This document shows, piece after piece, positions 1 through 7,932 of a stretch of 39,622 nt of DNA (positions are counted from its first letter, which is position 1; every line of letters begins with the position of its first letter). Source of the DNA: Chromatiaceae bacterium (GTDB lineage Bacteria > Pseudomonadota > Gammaproteobacteria > Chromatiales > Chromatiaceae); contig REDK01000134.1 of assembly GCA_007693535.1 (NCBI GenBank), forward strand, positions 1 to 39,622. The letters are read 5' to 3'. The translations under genes and the position numbers were made by a program. The notes beneath the pieces were generated by a model, which ran no database searches, had not been told where the DNA came from, and was given only the letters and a program-made list of their open reading frames with translations.

Positions 1-1392
1 GGCCTGTTGGGCGGCCAGCCGGGCCGTGCGCTGCTCGGCCAGGCGCCTGGTCTCGGCCAGCTTCTGCTGGCGACGCCCGCGCGCGGCCAGTTCGCCCTTG
101 GCATGGTTGAAGTACTGCACTAACGGCACCCGGGCCGGGCAGGCATAGGCGCAGGAGCCGCAGCCGATGCAGTCCATCAGCCCCAGGCCGACGGCATGGT
201 CCAGATTGCCGACGCGGGTGTGAGCGGCCAGATCCAGCGGCACCAGACCGCAAGGACAGACCTGCACGCAGGTCCCGCAGCGGATGCAGGGGGCGGGCTG
301 GCGCTGATTCATCTCGCGCCGGCTTAGCGCCAGTACGCCGTTGCTGCCCTTCATGATCGGTACCCGCAGGGCCGGCAGCGGCTGCCCCATCATCGGTCCC
401 CCACTGATCAGGCGCGCCGGTTCCTCGCGGAAGCCGTCGCAAAAGGCGATCAGGTCCTCGACCCGGGTGCCGATCAGCACCCGCAGATTGCGTGGCGTGG
501 TGATCGCCGCTCCGGTCACGGTGACCACGCGGGAGATCAGCGGCCGGCCGTGGCGCAGCGCCTCGTGCACGGCAAAGGCGGTGGCTGGGTTGTGGACCAG
601 CACGCCGAGGTCGGCGGTCAGCCCCCGCGCCGGGGTCTCCTGACCGGTCAGGGTCTGCACCAGGTGCTTCTCCGAGCCCATCGGATAGTGCACCGGCAGG
701 CGTACCAGGGTGATCTCCGGATAGGGCGCGGCGGCGCTGGTCATGGCCGCCAGCGCCTGCGGCTTGTTGCCCTCGATGGCGATGATGATCCGCGCCACCC
801 CCACCGCATGGGCCATGATGCGCACCCCGTCGATGATGCTGGGCGCCTCCTCGCGCATCAGCCGGTCGTCGCAGGTCAGATAGGGCTCGCACTCGGCGCC
901 GTTGATGACCAGGGTCTGCAACTGGTAGCGCTGGCGCAGGTTCAGCTTCACCGCCGCCGGGAAGGTCGCCCCGCCCATGCCGACGATGCCGGCCGCGGCC
1001 ACCCGACCGGCGATTTCCTCCGGGGCCAGCGCGAAGGGGTCGGCGACGCCGGCCAGGTCCGGATGCCAGCGGTCCTCGCCGTCGGGCTGGATGCTGATGG
1101 TGCGCACCGACAGTCCGCTGGGATGATTGGCCGGATAGAGCCCGAGCCCGGCGATCCGCCCCGAGGTTGGGGCATGGATGGGGGCCGAGACCGCTCCCTG
1201 GGCATGGGCGATCAGTTCCCCCTTGGCCACCAGTTGCCGGCGTTGAACGACCGGGTTGGCGGCGGCACCGATGTGCTGCTGCAGCGGGATGTGCAGCAGG
1301 GCCGGCAACGGAAGCGCCTCGATCGGGCGCTCCGCCGCCAGGTGTTTGCGGTCGTCGGGGTGGACTCCGCCTCTGATCTTGAACAGGCGCAT
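1..1392 (-). CDS. rnfC: RnfC, electron transport complex subunit C (3' end outside window)
   Basis: Peripheral subunit of the Rnf complex, which couples electron transfer between NADH and ferredoxin to an ion gradient. RnfC carries FMN/NADH-binding and Fe-S domains. The protein starts MRLFKIRGGVHPDD and contains the glycine-rich GMGGATFPAAVKL segment, INGAECEPYLTCDD, and two [4Fe-4S] motifs, CIRCGTCVQVCP and CIGCGSCAYACP. These are typical of RnfC/RsxC. 464 codons lie in the window and no stop is reached, so the C-terminal tail is cut by the window edge; the visible end already turns Ala/Arg/Gln-rich as in long RnfC proteins. It lies 110 bp downstream of rnfB on the same strand, as third gene of an rnfABC... 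operon. rnfD, G and E would be expected to the left. Confidence 0.95.
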   Translation of the reverse strand, partial: MRLFKIRGGVHPDDRKHLAAERPIEALPLPALLHIPLQQHIGAAANPVVQRRQLVAKGELIAHAQGAVSAPIHAPTSGRIAGLGLYPANHPSGLSVRTISIQPDGEDRWHPDLAGVADPFALAPEEIAGRVAAAGIVGMGGATFPAAVKLNLRQRYQLQTLVINGAECEPYLTCDDRLMREEAPSIIDGVRIMAHAVGVARIIIAIEGNKPQALAAMTSAAAPYPEITLVRLPVHYPMGSEKHLVQTLTGQETPARGLTADLGVLVHNPATAFAVHEALRHGRPLISRVVTVTGAAITTPRNLRVLIGTRVEDLIAFCDGFREEPARLISGGPMMGQPLPALRVPIMKGSNGVLALSRREMNQRQPAPCIRCGTCVQVCPCGLVPLDLAAHTRVGNLDHAVGLGLMDCIGCGSCAYACPARVPLVQYFNHAKGELAARGRRQQKLAETRRLAEQRTARLAAQQA

Positions 1393-1502
1393 GGCTGAGG
1401 ATCGATCCTGGTCGCGGTGGCTGCCGGGCGTTGGGTTGGGGCAGGAGTCGCTGGGGCCGGGCTGAATGCTGGCGGTGAGGGTTGGCGGCAGGCTGCTGGG
1501 TC

Positions 1503-2030
1503 TCAGGCCGTCGCCGGCAGCGGCCAGTACCAGTTCTGCAGGGTCAGCGTCGCCGGGCGCATCTCGACGCATTCGGTCGGGCAGCCCTCGCCGCACTTGC
1601 CGCAGCCGATGCAGGCGTCTTCGAAGACGGCATGGATCTGGCCGCCGGCGCCGATGATGGCGTCGGTGGGGCAGCGCTTGAGGCACTTGGTGCAGCCGAT
1701 ACAGAGGCGCTCGTGGATGTGGGCGACCATTGGTGCCTGCTCGACCACTTCGGAGAGATCCACGCTGACCCCGAGTAGGCTGGCCAACGACTCCGCCAGG
1801 GCGCGACCGCCGGGCGGACAGAGCGTGACCCGGGCGCTCCCATCGGCCAGGGCCGCTGCTGCTGGGTTGCAGCCGGGATAGCCGCACTGGCCGCAATTGG
1901 AGCCCGGCAGCAGGGCCGTGATCTCCCCGGTCATGGCACCGGTCTCCACCCGCAGATAGCGGGCGGCGACGCCGAGCAGGGCACCGAGCCCGAGTCCCAG
2001 GCCGGCCAGGATGGCGATGGCGGCGATCAT
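1503..2030 (-). CDS. rnfB: RnfB, Fe-S subunit of the Rnf complex
   Basis: Multi-cluster ferredoxin-like subunit of Rnf. The 175-residue protein begins with one hydrophobic anchor (IAAIAILAGLGLGLGALLG). It continues with the RnfB-specific motif GSNCGQCGYPGC near residues 44-55 and a pair of ferredoxin motifs, CIGCTKCLKRCP and CIGCGKCGEGCP. Length and order match the short RnfB of proteobacteria. It would take electrons at the membrane surface and pass them on within the complex. It sits between rnfA (111 bp upstream gap containing a hairpin) and rnfC (110 bp downstream gap). These gaps are longer than usual for rnf genes, which often overlap. Confidence 0.95.
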   Translation of the reverse strand: MIAAIAILAGLGLGLGALLGVAARYLRVETGAMTGEITALLPGSNCGQCGYPGCNPAAAALADGSARVTLCPPGGRALAESLASLLGVSVDLSEVVEQAPMVAHIHERLCIGCTKCLKRCPTDAIIGAGGQIHAVFEDACIGCGKCGEGCPTECVEMRPATLTLQNWYWPLPATA

Positions 2031-2113
2031 CGTTGTGCGTGCTCCAGTGGTTGCAGGTCGAGTCGGGTTGGGGATCGGGTCGGGGATCGAACGGGGTCGA
2101 TGCTGCCGAGCGC

Positions 2114-2135
2114 CCGCCCGCCGCGGTGCGGGCGG
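2114..2135. other. GC-only hairpin between rnfA and rnfB
   Basis: A perfect 8-bp inverted repeat, CCGCCCGC / GCGGGCGG with a 6-nt loop, lies between the rnfA stop and the rnfB start. There is no T-run on either strand, so it is not a canonical terminator. It could be an mRNA-processing or partial attenuation stem that sets rnfA against rnfBC levels; this is inference. Confidence 0.4.
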
Positions 2136-2141
2136 CGGCCC

Positions 2142-2717
2142 TCAGGCGAGGCCCGCAAAGCCCATGAAGGCGAGCGACAGCAGCCCGGCGACAATGAACG
2201 CGATGGGTGCACCGGCGAAGACGGCCGGCACCTGGGCCAGGGCCAGGCGCTCGCGCAGGCCGGCGAACAGCACCATCACCAGCGTGAACCCCAGGGCCGA
2301 GCCGAGCCCGTAGAGCAGGCTCTGCAGCAGGCTGTTCTCCTGCTGTACATTCAGCAGGGCTACCCCAAGCACCGCGCAATTGGTCGTGATCAGCGGTAGA
2401 AAGATGCCGAGCACCTGGTAGAGGGTCGGCGAGAGCCGCCGCACCGCCATCTCGGTGAACTGCACCACCGCGGCGATCACCAGAATGAAGCTCAGGATGC
2501 GCAGAAAGCCCAAGTCCAGCGGGGTCAGCACCAGGGTCTCCAGCAGCCAGCCCGCCGCCGCTGCCAGGGTCAGTACAAAGGTCGTCGCCAGCCCCATCCC
2601 CAGCGCGGTGTCGAGCTTGTTCGAGACCCCCATGAACGGACACAGCCCGAGGAACCTGACCAGCACCACGTTGTTGACCAGCGCGGTGGCAAGGATCAGC
2701 ATGAGGTATTCGGTCAT
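2142..2717 (-). CDS. rnfA: RnfA, integral membrane subunit of the Rnf complex
   Basis: Membrane subunit of Rnf/NqrE type, 191 residues with about six hydrophobic helices. It contains [20 protein letters not shown] near the N-terminus and [15 protein letters not shown] in the middle, both highly characteristic of RnfA/RsxA; each carries one of the conserved membrane cysteines. The start at [16 protein letters not shown] is the usual one. It is the first gene of the rnf operon on this strand, preceded by a sigma-54 promoter at 2791-2805 and divergent from nifLA. That arrangement suits an Rnf dedicated to reducing ferredoxin or flavodoxin for nitrogenase, as in the rnf1 cluster of Azotobacter and the original rnf of Rhodobacter. 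Confidence 0.97.
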   Translation of the reverse strand: MTEYLMLILATALVNNVVLVRFLGLCPFMGVSNKLDTALGMGLATTFVLTLAAAAGWLLETLVLTPLDLGFLRILSFILVIAAVVQFTEMAVRRLSPTLYQVLGIFLPLITTNCAVLGVALLNVQQENSLLQSLLYGLGSALGFTLVMVLFAGLRERLALAQVPAVFAGAPIAFIVAGLLSLAFMGFAGLA

Positions 2718-2790
2718 TGCAATCAGGCTCGGGGCAAAGGGCTCGGGCTGGTGGCAGGGGCGGCGGGGCGAACCCGCTGCGGGCGTTCAA

Positions 2791-2805
2791 GCAAGCGCGA
2801 TGCCA
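2791..2805 (-). promoter_or_regulatory. sigma-54 (-24/-12) promoter for rnfABC
   Basis: The minus strand reads TGGCATCGCGCTTGC, with GG and GC separated by exactly 10 nt. This matches the TGGCAC-N5-TTGC consensus at all but one of the conserved positions. The predicted transcription start is near 2779, giving a leader of about 60 nt to rnfA. Two NifA activator sites lie upstream. Confidence 0.75.
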
Positions 2806-2966
2806 GAGCCTGCGGCGGGGTGCGCGAACGTGCCGCTGTTGCCGCCCGACCCGCGGTCCGAACCGCTCTCTGAACTGCTGCCCGCACCCCGGTCCGACGC
2901 GTCCGCGACCACGCCGGTCAGGATCTGCGCGGCCTGTGCGGGAGGAGGCCTTGACGGGAGAAAGCC

Positions 2967-2982
2967 TGTGCGGGAGGAGACA
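2967..2982. promoter_or_regulatory. NifA upstream activator sequence (proximal to rnf)
   Basis: Exact TGT-N10-ACA (TGTGCGGGAGGAGACA), the NifA-binding consensus. Its centre is about 195 bp upstream of the predicted rnf start and about 278 bp upstream of the predicted nifL start. Confidence 0.65.
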
Positions 2983-3005
2983 AGGCGGGGGGGGCTTCCA
3001 TCCTT

Positions 3006-3021
3006 TGTCGGAAACCCGACA
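3006..3021. promoter_or_regulatory. NifA upstream activator sequence, extended palindrome
   Basis: Exact TGT-N10-ACA with longer dyad symmetry: TGTCGG-AAAC-CCGACA. Its centre is 39 bp from the first site, placing it roughly midway between the two sigma-54 promoters (about -234 for rnf, -239 for nifL). It could therefore serve both directions. Confidence 0.7.
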
Positions 3022-3041
3022 GCGATTGGGGCTCGCCTCGT

Positions 3042-3100
3042 CCTGGCGACCCTGGGGCGACCCTGGGGTGATCCTGGCGTGATCTTGGATTGATCCGGGG
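3042..3100. repeat. Helically phased 11-bp degenerate tandem repeat
   Basis: About five units follow one another: CCTGGCGAC, CCTGGGGCGAC, CCTGGGGTGAT, CCTGGCGTGAT, CTTGGATTGAT, then CCGGGG. The period is 11 bp, close to one helical turn. It lies between the distal activator site and the nifL promoter, where it could bend DNA or hold a protein array; no known site type matches. The rest of the 2718-3272 region shows no gene. Confidence 0.6.
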
Positions 3101-3226
3101 ATTGCGATGCCCCGGCGCCCGATTGTCGGGGCGCTTGGTGCCGGGCACGCGGACCGCCGGCGCCGCCCCCACCGCCAGACCTGGAGCGGTGCCGACGCGG
3201 ACCGGGACCCAGGTCTGCCCTGTTCA

Positions 3227-3241
3227 TGGCTCGTAACTTGC
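3227..3241 (+). promoter_or_regulatory. sigma-54 (-24/-12) promoter for nifLA
   Basis: TGGCTCGTAACTTGC has GG-N10-GC spacing and an intact TTGC -12 element. The predicted transcription start is near 3253, 20 nt before ATG 3273 and 44 nt before GTG 3297. Because NifA sites lie upstream, nifLA may be autoactivated, or NtrC-activated as in Klebsiella. Confidence 0.7.
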
Positions 3242-3272
3242 TTTCAGATAACGACCGAATCCTAGTGCACGC

Positions 3273-4937
3273 ATGGAACCCTCGCCGGAGCATCCCGTGA
3301 CCACCGCTCAGCAATCCCTCGAGAACAGTCAGCAGGTGGTCGCCAATGCCGTCGCCGAGTTCCTGCGGGCACCGCCCCCAGGCACCCCGCCTGAGGTCCT
3401 GCATACCCTGACCCTGATGGCTGGCAAGGCCGGTGATCCGTTGCCGCCGCGGCTCTATTTCGAGACCGTCGAGCAGGCCCCGGTGGCCATCTCCATCACC
3501 GATGCCGGCGCCCGTATCCTCTATGCCAATGCCGCCTTCGAGGCCCTCACCGGCTACAGCCGCGCGGAGGTGCTGGGCAAGAACGAGTCCATCCTCTCCA
3601 GCAATGCCACCCCGGCCACCCTCTACCGGCAGATGTGGCGCACCATCCAGCGCCGTCAGGCCTGGACCGGCACCCTGGTCAACCGGCGCAAGGACGGCGA
3701 CGAATACCTGGCCGAACTGATGATCTCACCGGTTCTCAAGCGGACCGGTGAGGTCGCCTATTTCCTTGGCATGCATCGTGACGTGACGCGCGAGCATGAG
3801 CTGGCCGCAGCCCTGCGACAGCAGAAGGCACGCATCGAGACCGTGCTCGATGCCGCCCCGGCCTTGGTGGTGCTGCTGGGTCCGGACGGGCGCATCATCC
3901 TCGACAACATGGAATACAAGAAGCTGCTCGGCGACCTGCGCGGGCGCGAGCCGGTGATGCTGCTGCGCCAGGCGATCCGCGAGCAGGCGGGCTTCGATCC
4001 ACTCGATCATGCCGTCGCCGGCCAGGGCTTCCAGAACGTCGAGATCAGCCTGGAGATGCCCGGCGGTGGCCCGCGCTGGTTCGCCTGCTCCGGAACCGCG
4101 GTCAATGAGTTCGATACCAGCGCACGCAGCTTCTTTGGCCGCGACGGCGCCGGCGAGGGACGCCTGCTGCTGCTGGCCAACGACGTCACCGCCCGTCACC
4201 GCGAGATCGAGCGTGCCCATCTGGAGAACCTGCGCGCGCGGCTGGCCGAACAGCAACTGGCCCAGGGCATGCGCGAGGCCCTGGCCGCGGCCAGCTATCA
4301 GATCCAGGTGCCACTGAATCTGATCCGTGCCGCCAATGCGATGTTTGCCAGCGGCGGCGGCAGCGTCGCCACCGTCGCCGACATGCTCAGTCAGATCACC
4401 CGCGCCAGCGAGCAGGCCTTGACCATGTTGCAGGCCGCTTTGCCTCCCGAGGTCAGCGAGGCCGGCGTCAGCGTCAACGTCAATGAGCTGCTGCGCCACG
4501 TGCTGGTCCTGGAGACCGATTCCCTGCTCGCCGCTGGCGTGGTGGTGGACTGGCAGCCAGCGCTGGTGCTGCCAGAGATCACCGGGCGCAAGAACGAACT
4601 GCGCTCGCTGTTCAAGAACCTCATCGACAATGCCCTGCAGGCCCTGCGCGAGGGTGGGCGCGCCAATCGGGAACTGCGCCTCGCCACTCGCGCCCTCGAC
4701 GATGCCGTGGAGGTGATCGTCGAGGACAACGGCCCCGGCTTTCCGCGCAACGACCGCTACAAGGCCTTCGAGCCTTTCTATATCGGCTGGCGCAATCGGC
4801 GCGGGCGTGCCGGCATGGGCCTGGCGATGGCTCAGGAGATCGTTAACCAGCACAATGGTAGTATCGAGATCGACCCCGACTACCATGACGGCTGCCGGCT
4901 CCGGGTGACCCTCGGCGATGCGGCCCTTCCCGACTGA
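3273..4937 (+). CDS. nifL: NifL, redox/nitrogen-sensing anti-activator of NifA
   Basis: Flavoprotein that binds and inhibits NifA under oxygen or fixed-nitrogen excess. The 554-residue protein has an N-terminal PAS domain (about 63-175, FETVEQAPVAISITDAG to FLGMHRDVTREHE) expected to bind FAD. A second PAS-like domain spans about 190-310, followed by a helical linker and a GHKL ATPase domain. The latter shows NELRSLFKNLIDNALQAL (N box), VEDNGPGFP and GRAGMGLAMAQEIVNQHNG. The helix where a kinase would carry its phospho-accepting histidine reads SYQIQVPLNLI with no histidine, so it should act by protein-protein contact. An in-frame GTG at 3297 has GGAG six nt upstream and is a good alternative start; ATG 3273 has no clear Shine-Dalgarno. 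It overlaps or abuts nifA, matching the required stoichiometric coupling. Confidence 0.93.
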   Translation: MEPSPEHPVTTAQQSLENSQQVVANAVAEFLRAPPPGTPPEVLHTLTLMAGKAGDPLPPRLYFETVEQAPVAISITDAGARILYANAAFEALTGYSRAEVLGKNESILSSNATPATLYRQMWRTIQRRQAWTGTLVNRRKDGDEYLAELMISPVLKRTGEVAYFLGMHRDVTREHELAAALRQQKARIETVLDAAPALVVLLGPDGRIILDNMEYKKLLGDLRGREPVMLLRQAIREQAGFDPLDHAVAGQGFQNVEISLEMPGGGPRWFACSGTAVNEFDTSARSFFGRDGAGEGRLLLLANDVTARHREIERAHLENLRARLAEQQLAQGMREALAAASYQIQVPLNLIRAANAMFASGGGSVATVADMLSQITRASEQALTMLQAALPPEVSEAGVSVNVNELLRHVLVLETDSLLAAGVVVDWQPALVLPEITGRKNELRSLFKNLIDNALQALREGGRANRELRLATRALDDAVEVIVEDNGPGFPRNDRYKAFEPFYIGWRNRRGRAGMGLAMAQEIVNQHNGSIEIDPDYHDGCRLRVTLGDAALPD

Positions 4938-4953
4938 GGCAGTACCAGGCCCC

Positions 4954-6579
<1,626 letters not shown>

Positions 6580-6753
6580 CCGCCCGCTGGTGCCGGCCAG
6601 GAGGCCCGTCAGCCTATTGCTGGGGTCTTGGCCGATCTCGGGCGATAGCTTGGCGCGCCGCGCGGGCTGACCTGGAATCGCGGGGGCTTGGGTGAGCTGG
6701 TCTTGGCGCGGTGAATGCCAGGTGTTGACGCGAAGCTGCGCATCCGATGCCGA

Positions 6754-7215
6754 TCAGGGCAGGAGATCAGCGACGCCGATGGGATCTGCGTCGGGGGCGT
6801 GCAGAGGCGTCATCTGCGCGGTCGGCGAGCGGCGCTGCCGGTTCCCGTAGGTGTCGCCGGCGGGCTTCGTGTAAACCTCCAGCAGGCCGTCGACGAGGTT
6901 CAGAACTCAATACTCCGGGATGCCGTTGCGGGCGTAGCCGGCGAGCTTGCGGGTGCGGTCGAAGTCGAGTGAGCTGTCGGCCACCTCAACGATGAGCAGG
7001 GCCGTGCGCGGGTGGGCGTCGCGGTAGTCCCGCGGGCTGCCAGTGACAACGGCGAGGTCGGGTTCGGGCTCGGAGTGGTCGTCGATGGCGAGCGGAAGCT
7101 GGCAACGGACGTCGAAGCCGCGGCCAAACGCGACTCGCAAGCGCTGTTGAACATGGCAACCCTGGCGGTTGCCGCTTGGTCCGCAGAGCGCTGCGCCGCT
7201 GCCATAGCGCGAATC
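6754..7215 (-). pseudogene. Uma2-family (DUF820) nuclease remnant
   Basis: The minus strand encodes a recognisable Uma2 core: QLPLAIDDHSEPEPDLAVV, then ALLIVEVADSSLDFDRTRK and LAGYARNGIPEY. It is followed in the same frame by a TGA where the family has Trp (EYW), and then VLNLVDGLLEVYTKPAGD to a natural-looking stop at 6754. The N-terminal part (GPSGNRQ... region) has no plausible start and is cut short next to the azurin gene. It is therefore 5'-truncated and carries one nonsense codon. Uma2 proteins are PD-(D/E)XK-type nucleases that are often mobile or decayed in such genomes. Not expected to be functional. Confidence 0.75.
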
Positions 7216-7220
7216 TGAGG

Positions 7221-7670
7221 TTACTGGAGTACGAAGCGGCCGGTCATCACTGCCCAGTGGCCGGGAAAGCTGCAGAAGAAGCGGTAATCCTCATCGGTGC
7301 TCAGCCCGGCCGGGGAGAAGCTGATGCGGTCGGATTCGCCACTGCCGATGATCCGGGTGTGGGCGATGACGCGAGGATCATCCGGCTTGATGTAGTCGTT
7401 CTCGATGCCAGCGCCCATGCCCTCGATGGCAATCGCCTGCAGGTCCGCGGCCCGCGCCAGGGTCCAGTTGTGACCCATGGTCTCTTTGGGCAATTGCCCG
7501 CTGTGCTCGAGTGCGACGGTGATCGTTTCGCAGTGAGCGCCGGCAACCATTTCGGCAATGGGAAACGACATTGAGTCATTGACCTCGACGCTGAAGTCGC
7601 AAGTGGCAGCGGCGACCTGGGCGGTGGCTAGACAGCCGAGGGCGGCGGACAAGGGACGGTGCAGCGGCAT
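7221..7670 (-). CDS. azu: Azurin, periplasmic type-1 copper protein
   Basis: Small blue-copper electron carrier. Starting at ATG 7670 (GGAG about 10 nt upstream) it has 149 residues: a signal peptide MPLHRPLSAALGCLATAQVAAA, then mature TCDFSVEVNDSMSF. All azurin copper ligands are visible: Gly-His in TMGHNWTL, then Cys, His and Met in FFCSFPGHWAVMTG. The Cys pair forming the azurin disulfide (TCDFS and AHCETI) is present too. The open frame extends upstream to 7847 but the extension is low-complexity, and the signal peptide fixes the start. It is monocistronic with its own promoter. In the periplasm it could serve c-type cytochromes or oxidases; any link to the arsenite oxidase 8 kb away is speculative. 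Confidence 0.95.
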   Translation of the reverse strand: MPLHRPLSAALGCLATAQVAAATCDFSVEVNDSMSFPIAEMVAGAHCETITVALEHSGQLPKETMGHNWTLARAADLQAIAIEGMGAGIENDYIKPDDPRVIAHTRIIGSGESDRISFSPAGLSTDEDYRFFCSFPGHWAVMTGRFVLQ

Positions 7671-7818
7671 GGCAGCGGTTCTCCGGTTGGTTGAGGAAAC
7701 CAATCGAGCCGGGTATGCGGCTGGCCCTCGTCTGGGTGCGACCGCGCTTGCGCACGGGGCCGGCACCGGTGACGAGATCTGGCAACAGGGCGACTCTTGC
7801 GAATGCGAATAGTTCCTA

Positions 7819-7847
7819 ATAATGATTGCATTGCTGTCGGCTGTCAA
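7819..7847 (-). promoter_or_regulatory. sigma-70-type promoter for azurin, in an AT-rich patch
   Basis: The minus strand has TTGACA (7847-7842), a 17-nt spacer and CATTAT (7824-7819); transcription would begin near 7812 with a leader of about 140 nt. The -10 overlaps TAATAATGATTGCATT (7817-7832), which loosely resembles a Fur-type box; that second reading is weak. Confidence 0.5.
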
Positions 7848-7932
7848 CCGCGGCGGGCTGCGGCCAGGGGTTCGGGTTGGCGCTGCCGTTGGCAGCGGTC
7901 GGCAGCGACTGCCATCCCGGCCAGGATGTCGG

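Noticed and set aside
3138-3148. GTGCC-G-GGCAC palindrome considered as an NtrC site for nifLA
   Set aside because: Spacing and half-site order do not match GCAC-N7-GTGC; too short to support a call.
2787-3404. 205-residue minus-strand frame over the rnf-nifL intergenic region
   Set aside because: Covers the promoters and activator sites and the start of nifL; no recognisable domain.
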